Shown: positions 46,780-57,925 of the stretch, one piece after another
How positions within the stretch are numbered: position 1 is the stretch's first letter
How the letters are laid out: every line of letters starts with the position of its first letter
Assembly: GCA_013420905.1 (NCBI GenBank)
Contig: JAAXNY010000017.1
Span: forward strand, 496,001 to 560,000
DNA from: Collybia mongolica
Lineage: Eukaryota > Basidiomycota > Agaricomycetes > Agaricales > Clitocybaceae
Length of the DNA stretch: 64,000 bases
Reading direction: 5' to 3'
Notes under the pieces: model-generated
What the model saw: only the letters and a program-made list of their open reading frames with translations
Told to the model about the DNA's origin: nothing
Database searches by the model: none
Position numbers and translations under genes: made by a program

Positions 46780-49489
46780 CTAGACCGGGTTGTAACTCCC
46801 TACAAAGAAAAAAAAAAAAAAAGAGCAAATTTTCAGCATCCCCCCCAACCCCAACAAGTGAACCAAAACATACATATCCGCGCCTGCCAGTCCCCACTCC
46901 CAGTAGCCAAGATATTCGACACAGGGCTCAGGTCAATCGAGATCACTAAAAAAAAAAAAAAAACCCCACATTCAACACACACACCCCCCACCAAAAAAAA
47001 CAAGAAAAAAAAAAACAAAACGCACCAGAATTCTTATGTCCCTGCAACATACATTGCACCACCGCTGTCCTCGAGTCCCAAAACTGCACACCCCGGTCCT
47101 TCGACCCCGACACCACCCACTGCCCATCATGCGAAACCGCGACCGAAAGCACATAGTCCTACCAAACCACATCCATCAGCTACCCATCACAAAAAAAAAA
47201 AGAAAGCAAGCCCGGCCGGGCAAAGAAAAAAAAAAAAAGCAAAAAAAAAACTCACCTTGTGCCCAGTAAAATTCATCGTGCACTGACTCGCCTTATCCCC
47301 GTCCTTCCTCACAATCGCCCCCGGCGCCCCCCCAGGCCCGTTCGGCGGGCCCGTACCATTCGCGCCCTCCTTCCTGCCCTTCACGCCCCCCGCCACCAAC
47401 CCGCTCACGTCCCAATACTTGAGCGTCTTGTCCAAACTCCCACTCACCAGCCCCTTCCCATCCGGCGTGAACGCAACGCTGTACACACTATCCCGGTGCC
47501 CACGGAGACGCTCCACAAGCTGCGCCGTCGCGACGTCCCAGATGCGCACGACAGTGTCGAGGCTGCCCGCCGCGACGAGCTGCCCGTTCGGCGAGATCGC
47601 GACGGACGTCACGCCCGCGTCGTTGTTGAGCGAGTCCGGGTCGTTGATCGTGAGCACCTTGGACGTGCCGTCCGCCATGTCCCAGATCCGCGCCGTCTTG
47701 TCGCCGGACCCCGACACGATCAGGCGCCCGTCGTGCGAGAAGTCGAGCGAGTAGATCTCCTGCTGGTGCCCGTCGAACACGCTGCGGATGCGCTTTTTCG
47801 CAATGTCCCAGATCTGAAGGGGGTAAGGGTTGATGGTAGCTGGACCTGGGACTAGAGACGGCAACGTACCCTGATCTGCTTGTCCTCGGCGCCTGTGGCG
47901 AGGTACTTCCCGTCAGGGCTGAAGCAGACGCTCCGGATGTAGAGGTCGCCAGCCTTCCCGGCCGATTCGTCCGCAAGCACACTCATTATGACAAGAAGCA
48001 TCAGCACGATGACGACATCACCACAATTACATAAGCAGCTCACCAGGTCTTCGCGCCGGTCTTGGTGTCGTAGATCTGCGCTGTGCGATTGCACCCGGTC
48101 GCCAGATACTTGCCATCGGCCGAAAATCGGACACAGCACACAACACTGCGTGCAGGGGTGAGGCTTATGACTCCCGAGAATCCCAGGTTGTACATACCTT
48201 TCATGCATGAGAGTGTGCACCAGCGTCACATCCAGCACGCGTTTCGCCTTGGGGTTGAAGATCGCGAACCAGTCGCTACCTTCCTTCTTCAGCTCAGGGG
48301 GCACATTGTGGATGTCCAGATCGTCCGGGAACCCCCCGTTCGAGCCACCGCTGATCGGAACGAGCGTGCCTGAGTGGCCGGCTGGCTCAGAGAGGGCAGG
48401 CGCGCTGGACGAGCTGGGGCCCGCCGCGGGATACGGAGCGTGTGGCGTCGATAGCGACTGCTGGGGAGGCAGCCCGGGGCCACCGGGCGTGGATGTGGAT
48501 GAGGGTGGCGGTGGGAGCTTGGGCGTTAGACCGGGGCCGAGTGATGGGCTAAAATGGTCTAGAAAGACAGAACAGAACGGACTCTATAAGTATACTGTCT
48601 CCACCATCACAAAAAAAAAAAAACAGGGAAAAAGGAAGAAGGAAAGAAAAGAAAAAAAAAAAGGGGAAGGACAATACTACACGAATAAGAAAAATCTACC
48701 GACCTGGACGGTCCATCTTCATACGGTCCTTATTATACACACGCTTCGGATCGCGGTCGCGGTCGCCGCCCAGGCTGCGCTTAAAATCGGGGTCGCCACC
48801 CCGCGCATCGCGCGGCGGCCGCTCGCGCTCCCGATTCTCCGACTCCCGCTCTCGTTCTGCGCGATCACGCTCTCTATCCCTGTCCCGCTGTTCCCTCTCG
48901 CGCTCCTTGTCGCGCTCCCTTTCGCGCTCGCGGGGGTAATACGGCTCGTTGGCGTAGGTCTGGGGGCCCGAGCTGAGCTGGATGCTGGGTGCGGCGCTCG
49001 ACGCCCCAGAGGGCCCCGGGATCCCGATCGACCCTGGGCCGATGGTGGGGTGGGGTGGGGCGGTGGAGGCGAGGCCCTGGCGGGCGGCGTGCAGCTCGGA
49101 GCGGAGCCGGTTGACTTCTTCTTCGTATTGCTGGCGGACCTTGCTGTGCTGCGCCTCGAGGTCGTAGAAGGATTGGTGGATTTTTGTGAGTTCGTTGACT
49201 TGGGCCGTAACTTTTGGAGGGAAAAACAACAAAAGGAGGGAAATTTTAGTAGGGGACTTGCGTCCTTTTTTTTTGTAGATTTGGGCGGTCACGACTGAGA
49301 CGCACCTTTTGATTCAAGCTCGTCCCTCTGGCTACGTATAATGTTGAGATCGGATAACACGCCATCGAATTCCTGTCTGATCGCATCGAATGATTCGCTC
49401 AGTCTCGCATGGCTCTGCTGTGGGCTGGGGCCCTGGGGGGGCGGCCCAGTGGGCTGGAGCGTCCTGTGCTGCAAGATGGGATGGGACAT
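46780..49489 (-). CDS. tup1: Tup1-type WD40 transcriptional corepressor, copy B
   Basis: A nine-exon model from ATG at 49489 to TAG at 46780 gives about 690 residues. The N-terminus [15 protein letters not shown] leads to the tetramerisation coiled coil ([16 protein letters not shown], then [21 protein letters not shown]). A linker is packed with RE/RD dipeptides. A Pro/Ser-rich stretch and the conserved [16 protein letters not shown] precede the seven WD40 blades ([49 protein letters not shown]). It ends WSYNPV. The coding sequence is GC-rich with strong codon bias, unlike copy A. Its introns carry long T-runs on the sense strand. This copy looks like the canonical gene, with copy A the diverged one. 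It acts in the nucleus as a recruited corepressor with an Ssn6-type partner. Confidence 0.93.
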
Positions 49490-49884
49490 TTGAGTACTGC
49501 GCCGGAAAGAAAGCTTGAATTGAAGATAGAAGTAGTCCCTGCCAGGGCACACACGTGCCCGGAGGTTGTGTTTATGACACAGAGACGTCAAATTAAGAAA
49601 TATGAAGTCCCAGCTTCGGGATCCCTCGCTCCCCAAGACTCATTCCCGCCTGACTTGCAGGGAAATAGGCGATATAATGCCATTCTGAAGGGTCCAGACC
49701 GAGGATGGAGGGGGGGGGGGGAAAAGGCAAGAAATGAAACACACGTTGTAAATGGTGCTTGACGACGCCATGTTCTCTCCCAATTTTTTTTTTATTTTTT
49801 GAAAATTCGTTTGTTCGGCAACAATCGGGGCTGGGGGGCAAGGTGGACGAGGGGCCTTATCTCACGGGCGCCAGGTCTGGGCGA

Positions 49885-49947
49885 AGGAGGAGGGGGGGGA
49901 AGGAGAGAGGGGCGGGCGGGGACGGGGGGGGGGGTGGATCAGAGTGG
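49885..49947 (+). other. G-rich tract, candidate G-quadruplex, upstream of tup1 copy B
   Basis: The plus strand carries many G-runs in a row, including a 10-G run, separated by one to a few bases, about 400-460 bp upstream of the copy B ATG on the template strand. A second 10-G run lies at about 49711-49720. Confidence 0.5.
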
Positions 49948-51906
49948 GGAAACGGGAAAGGTGTTGTTGATCTCCAGCGCCCTCCTTTTATAGGGCAGAA
50001 ATTATACACCGGATCCCTGACAAGGTCTGATCACCAATTTCCCACACCGACTTGCCGCCGGTACGCTATTCGGAAACAAGAGCCCACCAGCCTGGCGTCT
50101 CACCCTCGCTCATCTTTCCACAAAACCTTTTTTTCTTTTTTTTTTTTACACCGTGCTTCCTCCCCCCCCCTTTTCTTTTTTTTTCGCTTCGCTTCGACAC
50201 TTCGACACTTCCTGCGAAGCCGCTGCTGGGGCGAGAAAAAAAAAAAAGTGACTTCTATGATGATATCGATCACCTCGCGCCTCACTTTTCCTCACATTTC
50301 CCCGAAGGCGCTCTTTCGCTTTCTGACGGGGGGCGACCCAACTGTGATATATCAGGTTTCATTGGTGTAACATATGAGTTCCTTCCCGCCAAGCTTCCGC
50401 CGATTTCATTAGGCACACCTCCCTCGTGTGATAGCACAGCAACGAGAAACTGATCAAGATCCCATCGGGAATTAGCCTCAGCCTGACCCATGACAACGTT
50501 CTCCCCTTCTGACTGACACCCCAACCCAAGCCTGCTGCGGCCTACTGCGGCTTCTCCTACAGCCACGAGAAGGCCCAGCCTCTCCCCACACACCTTTTTC
50601 TGTCAAACGGTGTGTGTGATCTATATCAGGCTCTGGAAAAGAAAACACAAAAAAAGACGCAAAAAAAGACGCAAGAAAAGGACTTGATCAGCGGACCCGT
50701 GGCCAAGATAGGGGGACGTCCCCAACGTTGCTTTGACCATTCAGCACGTTACCCGTGCCCAAGAAGGGTTTGGGGCCCCCTCGACCGCTCCATCCCATGT
50801 TTTCTGGACCCTGACAGTGCATCTGATGCTTGGTCATGATGCGTGATATGTCATGGGCAAGACAAAGGACAGATGCCCTAAATATAGGTTTTAACGAGGC
50901 GCGTCAGCTGCCATGGTGCCTGTGCCCATTTTTCAACGCACATTGCTGATTCGCTGCGTCACCCTTCGCCAACCGAATATCGTCATATCGATAAGGTATC
51001 ACCGCGTCGGCGCACCACAGCCTTGCATGGTTTTCAGTGGCTGAAACGGCCAAAAGTATTCATTCAGGGGCCCTTTCACTGGCGATCTCCTTATCATCGA
51101 CACACACACACCCATCTTTGCCCCATCGAGGCGCCAGTGCAAAAAAAACTCCAAGACAAGACAGGCTTTTCCACGTTTGTTCGACGAACAGACCCCCCCC
51201 CCCACACGCCCGTGTTGACAAAAGTGGGATGACATATGTACGAGATTTTTCTGATCCCGAGTTATTACGGTACGGAAAACTATGTAGTGATGTATGATGC
51301 CAGATGTAGATGAATGCCTGAAAATGGAATGTTTCGGACACGTCTTGGTCATGCCCCTTATTTGGCCGTATTTCCCTACAGCATTTGATGATGACTGGGG
51401 GTGGGCGATGGCTTCCAGTCAAGCTTCCCACCTCGGTAAACTCTCCCATAATTCGAAGACCTCAACTGCCAACCTTCTTTCCTCGGCAGACCTCTTACTT
51501 ACTCAATTGGTTGTCACGGGACGTATGATGCTCTCCCATAACCTTTCTCCCTTAAGTACGAACCAACGGCATAAAGGCATTAGAAGTTGAACTGTACCAT
51601 GCAGAGCAGACAGACGCCAAACACAGACGCGCTCTAGCACTTTCCCCACCCACCTACGCCAGCCTCATGCCCCCGCCTCGCATCAAATGGTGATAAGCAC
51701 CATCTTACATCATCCAGCGCCACCTACACCGCCACGAAGAGCACGAGTCGCAATTACAATTTACATGGACGTATCAAACTTATCCCAGCCGGACCTCCGT
51801 CGCTGCTTATAAATAGCCTCAGCCTGATTCGGGCGCGTGATGCTTGAAGCTTGAAGCCTCCCAATCGCAGCGCGAAGCCATGGCCAGGAAGCCCCGTGCG
51901 CGAAGC

Positions 51907-51923
51907 CAGTCAGTCAGTCAGTC
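51907..51923. repeat. CAGT tandem repeat
   Basis: Four consecutive CAGT units. No gene overlaps it. Confidence 0.85.
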
Positions 51924-54330
51924 ACGGGGGTCAAAGTCCGTCTGGCTTCCCTGCGCAATCCGCAAGTGGCCCCGCCAAATCGGGGGCTCCGCGCTGCCTA
52001 GGAAACTCGGCGGCGTCCTGCATGCGGGGAGGAATGGGGTATCGTTTATGGAACCGTGGTGAAGACGGGCGCGTTTGGGTGTGCGTGTGCGTGTGTGGGT
52101 CGTGATCCCGATGTTGACGGGGTGGTGCTGTGGATCTGATTTTTTGGATGCGGGTTTTTATCGCGGTGTGGTCTTACAAACTAGTTATTCGTCAAGGCTC
52201 GGGTCTCGGTGTGGAGAAGGTTGCACGTATTGGCTTCCTATTTGTGGCATTTCTATGTCTGCGGTGCAGATGTCAGTGACGCGTACGTTATTTACTCTGT
52301 TTGGGAAGGCAGTCAGCGGTTAGTGGTATATATGCTGTTAGCATTACGGCATGCACTTGCGTCCCCCTCGGACTAGGGGGAAGCTTGATCGATCAGAGCC
52401 GTCTGTCAAACTATGTATAAAAGCGAAGAAGAGGTGAAGAGAGGGAATGTTCTACCAGATTTAGTGCACGGATGTGATCAGGTATACGTGTGAGATCATC
52501 ATAATGAAATTTTAAACGAATGCACGGCATATGTGGACTGATTATCATTTGCGATTCAAAGCGTTCATCAGCGACATCTTGGTCATCAGATGAGCTCGCA
52601 GGAGAAAAAAAAAAAAAAGAGAAACTGTGTATCATACTTGTAGACCTTCGAACTATGGGTTTCTGGTGCATTCATCGCGAATACGGGCAGGCGTGATTAA
52701 TGAATGCCCCTCGGCCGGCAATCCCGAGGAAAAAGCAAACTTCCGGCGTCTACATGTACAGAAACCTTGAAGCATGAGCGTACGAAAGGGCCAAATCAGA
52801 ACCGCGAGCATGAGCCTCAACTACGACGTACAAGGTTTATTTAGCCTTGGAAAAAAAGATCAATCTGTTTCCCGTGCATCATGAGTGGGTCGTGATGTGC
52901 GAGCGGGAGCTATTATATAGGCCCGTCCTATACTTACTCGTGTGTGAACTGCTCGGCCATAATGGGAAAGGATACCGAACAGGGGGACTTCCTGTCGGGT
53001 TTGCGTCCAGCGAACGCCTTCGAAGGGGGGTTGTTGTTGTATTTGGGGTGTGTACACTAAGTATGGGTTAGATTCGGCGCGAACAGCTAAACTAGTCGAG
53101 TGCTGATGGCAAGGCACACTGACTGTCACGTTTGTCATGTTGTGACGCTCCTGCGTCTCAACCACCACCATCTAGTCTCCACCCCAAGACCAAGCTGTTT
53201 ATATACACTATGTATTTATAGACCGGTGGCCCGCAATAGAGCCCCTTGTAACCTTGCAGCAAAAAACCCTGCCATATCTGGCTACACTTTACCATTGCCC
53301 AACCACCTATCATCCCTTGCCCATATCTAAAAAGTCTCCATGGCGAGCTCCCGGCACAGGCAGCCCTTTGGCGAGTCCTTCTCAAATGGAAGAACCACCA
53401 CTAAGCAACCCAGTCTCTCGGACAGCTTCTACCTTTTCAAGCCTACGCGCTGACATGACCACGTCAATCTCCGAACAGAACTCAAAAAATAGCGCCTGGG
53501 TGCGATAGCTAGAGAAGCTTTGTTGATATACTAGTCAGAGCTATTTCTGTGCTACCCGGCCCCATGGTGGCGTCACGAGGGCCGAGGTTTTACCACCTGT
53601 GTCGGGGCCTTGCCTCCGCACGAGGGGGCGTCGTGATATCCGATACAGCCGCCTCTTGTGCGGGTGAACGTGCTCACTGGGCAGTGTTGGGCCAGTGGCG
53701 TTGCGGGCCGTTATGGCTCAGGCACAGGCCACGAGCGCAGGCTCCAGCACTCTTTGGTAGTTTGCTCCAGTCACTGGCGTAACTCCCGCAAGTCGTAGCA
53801 TTAGCCGGCTCGTTTCATCCGATAGTCGACCAATGACCACTTTCTTCTTTCAAAACTTCGCTTGTCAGCTTAAACTGCCAGATCGCCCACCCCTTCTTTC
53901 TCATTCTCTGGTACTCGTCTTGGGGGCTTCGAGCACCTACCAGTAATTGCTCATATCTTCCCACCGAGCGTGCATCACCATCTGACAGACAGTCTATTTT
54001 CGTAGGCTCGGTGCTGGTTCTCAATACATTTCCGGCGTGCGACGTTGCCACGGTTTGTTTTGATTGACGACCGTCGCTCAGCTGCTGCCCTGCGAGCGGA
54101 CGCAACCACAAGGGATGCGATAACTATTTTTCCACATGTGGAGCACGTCGCGCTGTCGAACCCTTCCTCCGCCCTCGTGCAAGCCCGTCATTTGACTACA
54201 CACCATACCTGTTTTTGCCAATCGACCGTGTGTGTTTTTGGACGAAAATCTCACATACGCAACCCCTTAAAATGGCTGTGGAGAGGTACTGGGATCCTGG
54301 TCCAGCTTCACAGCTGAATCTTTGCACAAG

Positions 54331-55506
54331 ATGAAGTTCCTTGCTGGTCTTGCACTGGCGCTCACCGCGGTCCACGCAGTCCCCACTAATACCCTCGATA
54401 AACGCGCCAACCCACAGGGTATCGACGTATCTGGGTTCCAGCCGAACGTCGACTGGGCGGCTGTGAAGGCGAACGGCCTGACCTTTGCCTTCATCAAGGC
54501 TACAGAAGGGACCAGTAAGTCTGCGTGTTGGCATTGCGCTTTAGTGTCGCTGATCTTGGGGGACGTGGTGCAGCTTTCATCAGCTCGTCATTCTCGAGCC
54601 AGTATACTGGCGCGACGAACAATGGGTTCATCCGAGGTGCATACCACTTTGCACACCCTGATAGCAGCAGCGGAGCTACCCAGGCCACCTTCTTCCTCGC
54701 ACACGGAGGTAGGTTGATCTGTCCCTTCCCCTTATCGCCGCTAACTTTCGTGAACTAGGCGGATGGAGTGGAGATGGTACGTCTTCAGCCCAAAGGACTG
54801 TTCACGCTGCCCTAAATCTCGAGGCACAGGCATAACCCTTCCAGGAGTACTCGATATCGAATGTACGTACCTTTCCACATCCCCACTAGTTCACAAAGGG
54901 ATCACCGTTGATTCCGGGACTTGAAAAGACAACCCCAACGGAGCCGAATGCTACGGCTTGAGCGCCGCCGCCATGGTTGCGTGGATCACAGACTTCTCCA
55001 ACACTTACCACGCTCGGACAACTCGGTATGCACACTTGCCACCATCTTGATGCCCCCCTCCCGTCCTCACAGCCCCCTGCGCCCGAATTCGCCAGCTTCC
55101 CAAGTGCGTCGCGTGATCGGATCATCGTACCTGTGCCCCTGCTAACGGCCGTTGGCCCCCCATCTTTTAGTTATTTATACCACCACCGACTGGTGGACGA
55201 CGTGCACGGGGAACAGCGCTGCATTCGGGCAGACCAACCCGCTCTGGATCGCGCACTTCTCGTCGAGCATTGGCGCACTGCCGGCTGGCTGGGGGTACGT
55301 TCCGCACACATAGGACGTTTTATCTGAAACTTACGTCTGATCCTACCTAGCTTCACGACATTCTGGCAATACGCAGACTCTGGGCCAAACCCTGGTGACC
55401 AGGACCTTTTCAACGGTGACGCGGCGGGTTTGCACCGGTAAGAGAGTCATAGTCGTTATCTGTTGCGGAGAGTACTAATCTGATGATCAGCATGGCGACT
55501 GGTTGA
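54331..55506 (+). CDS. secreted GH25 lysozyme (muramidase)
   Basis: Nine exons (lengths 184, 135, 18, 18, 97, 8, 124, 87 and 16 nt) sum to exactly 229 codons, giving 228 residues. A signal peptide (MKFLAGLALALTAVHA) precedes a propeptide-like TNTLDKR, a Kex2-type site. The mature enzyme starts near GIDVSGFQPNVDW, the hallmark GH25 beginning with its first catalytic Asp. The catalytic pair appears as VLDIEYN (Asp and Glu). IYTTTDWWTTC and FWQYADSG complete the barrel. GH25 enzymes of the Chalaropsis type cut bacterial peptidoglycan between N-acetylmuramic acid and N-acetylglucosamine. In a fungus this would serve to attack or feed on bacteria. Two 18-nt exons and one 8-nt exon surround the active-site region. 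It lies in the same direction as the dehydratase 280 bp downstream. Confidence 0.92.
55096..55103 (+). other. 8-nt microexon of the GH25 gene
   Basis: Without it the flanking exons are out of frame (donor phase 2 at 55025, acceptor needing phase 1 at 55171). Inserting CTTCCCAA, bounded by GCCAG before and GTGCGT after, restores the frame and yields TTRFPIIYTTTDWW, which fits the family. The whole spliced length then becomes a multiple of three. Confidence 0.8.
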
Positions 55507-55630
55507 GGCGTTCGTTTACACGGAGTATGCTTTTACTTGTAACTTGTAGTCTTTTGACCTGAATACATATTGTGCTGTTCGCAACCCCCCCCTCGGCGGG
55601 TATTTCAAATTCCGGTAAAGAGGGATCCAC

Positions 55631-55659
55631 GGCGGACCGTCCGGTTTAACCGGTCCGCC
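55631..55659. promoter_or_regulatory. inverted repeat upstream of the dehydratase
   Basis: Perfect arms GGCGGACCG (55631-55639) and CGGTCCGCC (55651-55659) flank a second palindrome CCGGTT-T-AACCGG (55641-55653). CGG/CCG half-sites in inverted order are the usual target of fungal Zn2Cys6 factors. It lies 131-159 bp upstream of the dehydratase ATG and about 30 bp upstream of its TATA box. Confidence 0.55.
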
Positions 55660-55686
55660 CTTGAACGACAGAATTTCCACTACTGT

Positions 55687-55696
55687 TATATAAAAA
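55687..55696 (+). promoter_or_regulatory. TATA box of the dehydratase gene
   Basis: TATATAAAAA lies 94-103 bp upstream of the ATG at 55790 and is the only strong TATA in the intergenic gap. Confidence 0.6.
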
Positions 55697-55789
55697 GCGC
55701 CGGTTTCTCCAAGATGCGTTCTCCCGACTTCCTTCCAGATATCAAGCGCACTCTTCTCTCAAAAGCCATAATCTTGCAGTCCAGTACAG

Positions 55790-57925
55790 ATGGTGAAAAT
55801 CACAGGTTTCAGAATTAATGGTGTGTGCAGCTGCCTATTTGGAGTTGCTCAGACTCGAGCTGATCTCAAAAATGACAACTTGTTTAGATGTGCGATTTCC
55901 TACATCCCTGACGGGAGACGGGACCGATGCTATGTAAGTTGTGCGCAAACTGCGACGATCATAAGTATGGACGGCTTACAGGCCCTCCCTTGATAGGAAC
56001 ACGGAGTGCGATTACTCCTCAGCGTACGTTAGCCTCCTCACAGATTCAGATCTGGTTGGTTATGGGATGACATTCACCATCGGACGCGGTAACGACATCG
56101 TGCGTGGTATCAGCCCCACCCCGTATTACGCTCTACATTTTTCTAAATCAATATCTGCTCAGGTCTGCACGGCAATCAACGAGGTGGCGAACCGGCTGGT
56201 CGGGAAGGAAACAGAGGAGCTCTTTGCTGATATGGGGAAAACGTGGGACTACATGATGGCTGATCCTCAGCTGAGATGGTGCGTTACGGATGGATATACC
56301 TTTTAATTCCACGAGGAGGGGGGGGGGGGGGTGGGGCCGTACTGATTCCGACTTTTGAAGGATTGGTCCCGAGAAGGGCGTCATCCATATCGCGTCCGGG
56401 GCAGTGAACAATGCTGTATGGGATATGTACGCGCGCTCACGGAAGAAGCCTCTTTGGAAGCTCGTGACAGACTTTACACCCGTACGGACACGATACCCAC
56501 CCAATGTGTATTGTTCCATGCCTCTGAACCGCCGTTACTTTTTTTTTTTTTTTTTTTCCTTGTAGGAGGAGCTCGTTCGATCGGCTGCGTTCCGGTACAT
56601 TTCGGATGCTATCACGAAAGAAGAGGCCTTGGCGATGCTCAAGGAGAAAGAGGCCGGAAAGAAGGAGCGAGAAGCGAAGGTTCTGGAACTTGGGTATTTT
56701 GCTCTGCGCTTCAATTGTGCCTCCTGAGCTCACCCGCGTTTGGAGATACCCGGCATATGTAACGTCAGCTGGGTGGCTTGGTATGCATCCCCAGCCCACG
56801 AAGGCGGTTCCGTCGATCTATATTGATGTTTTTACTCGTAGGCTATACTGACGAAAAGGTGGCACGGCTCACGAAAGAAGCGGTTGCAGCCGGCTTCAAC
56901 CATTTTAAGATGAAAGTTGGTGCAGACCAGGCCAACGATATCCGTCGTGGAAAGATTATCCGGTCGATCATCGATGATCCCCAATACCTCCCCCCCGGCT
57001 CCGCCCCACGCGACCTCAACAGTGAGGAACTGCGAGGCAAGAACGCCGGGCCGACTGGAGCAGTTCTGATGATCGACGCTAACCAAGTCTGGGATGTGAA
57101 GCAGGCGATCGACTACGTCAGTGGTCTGCAAGAGATCAAACCATGGTGCGTTTCCGCCGCGTGTGTATTTCATTCCAACCCTTTTCGCTGAGTTGCTGAC
57201 GTTCAAGGTTCATTGAGGAGCCCACGGCGCCCGACGACATCCTTGGGCACGCCGCGATCCGCAAGGGCCTCAAGCCTCATGGAATTGGCGTGGCTACCGG
57301 AGAACATGCCCACAATCGGATGGTGTTCAAACAGCTCCTGCAAGCGGAGGCGATAGATGTTGTGCAGATCGACTCTTGCAGGCTCGCCGGCGTCAGCGAG
57401 GTGCTCAGTGTGCTGCTCATGGCCGCAAAGTGAGTGCTTTGTGCCCCTCAAGTCGACGGTATCGACGATAATTTGACCGAACATATCCAGATTCGGAGTG
57501 CCCGTGTGCCCGCACGCGGGTGGTGTCGGCTTGTGTGAGTATGTTATTCACTTAAGGTGCGCAAATACAACATTGTGTTTTTTTCTTTTCTTTTGTTAGA
57601 CCCGCGTTGACATTGTCACCACGCCCCAGTTTGATCGATTACATCTCCGTATCTGGGACCATGGAGCGCAATGTGCTCGAGTTTGTGGACCATCTGCATG
57701 AGCATTTCGTTACTCCGTGCTCCATCAACTCACGCGGACGGTACAACGTTCCGATGAACCCAGACGAAGGATACAGGTGCGTCGAGACCTTCTCCTGCCC
57801 CCCTCCTCCTCAATTGACATCTGACCGCTGCTTCGTGTAGCATCGAGATGCACAAATCTAGTATTGCCGAGTTTGAGTGGCCCAATGGAACGTATTGGGT
57901 GGGTGCCAAGAAGAACAAGGCATGA
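55790..57925 (+). CDS. enolase-superfamily sugar-acid dehydratase (L-fuconate dehydratase-like)
   Basis: About twelve exons encode roughly 450 residues, [10 protein letters not shown] to WVGAKKNKA. The order of the mandelate-racemase/enolase group is complete: capping-domain [16 protein letters not shown] and [28 protein letters not shown], the KxK catalytic lysines ([10 protein letters not shown]), metal ligands [17 protein letters not shown] and ATGEHAHN, then the catalytic His in CPHAGGVGL. The C-terminus has [11 protein letters not shown]. Family members dehydrate L-fuconate or L-galactonate to the 2-keto-3-deoxy acid. The [13 protein letters not shown] block and IDYISVSG resemble L-fuconate dehydratase (ENOSF1) slightly more than the fungal galacturonate enzyme Lgd1, but substrate cannot be settled by eye. 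A TATA box and a CGG/CCG inverted repeat precede it. One intron near 56315 has a long G-run and another near 56540 a long T-run. Confidence 0.9.

Larger units (their letters stand above)
49490..54330. other. 4.8-kb geneless region upstream of tup1 copy B and the lysozyme gene
   Basis: No supportable coding region. The left kilobase is the copy B leader and promoter: pyrimidine-rich on the sense strand, with A/T and G homopolymers. Small repeats occur: CAGT units near 51907-51923, AAAAAAAGACGC-like units near 50650, and GTGTGC units near 52080. The region near 53550-53760 is GC-rich. It could hold long 5' leaders, upstream frames or noncoding transcripts, none of which can be shown from sequence alone. 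Confidence 0.5.

Noticed and set aside
47259..47855. 198-residue Arg/Pro-rich plus-strand frame
   Set aside because: Antisense of the WD40 exons of tup1 copy B, with composition explained by the GC-biased codons.
48207..49298. 363-residue open frame on the plus strand
   Set aside because: It lies opposite tup1 copy B, ignores its introns and is rich in residues expected from the reverse of GC-rich codons. It is a shadow of the real gene.
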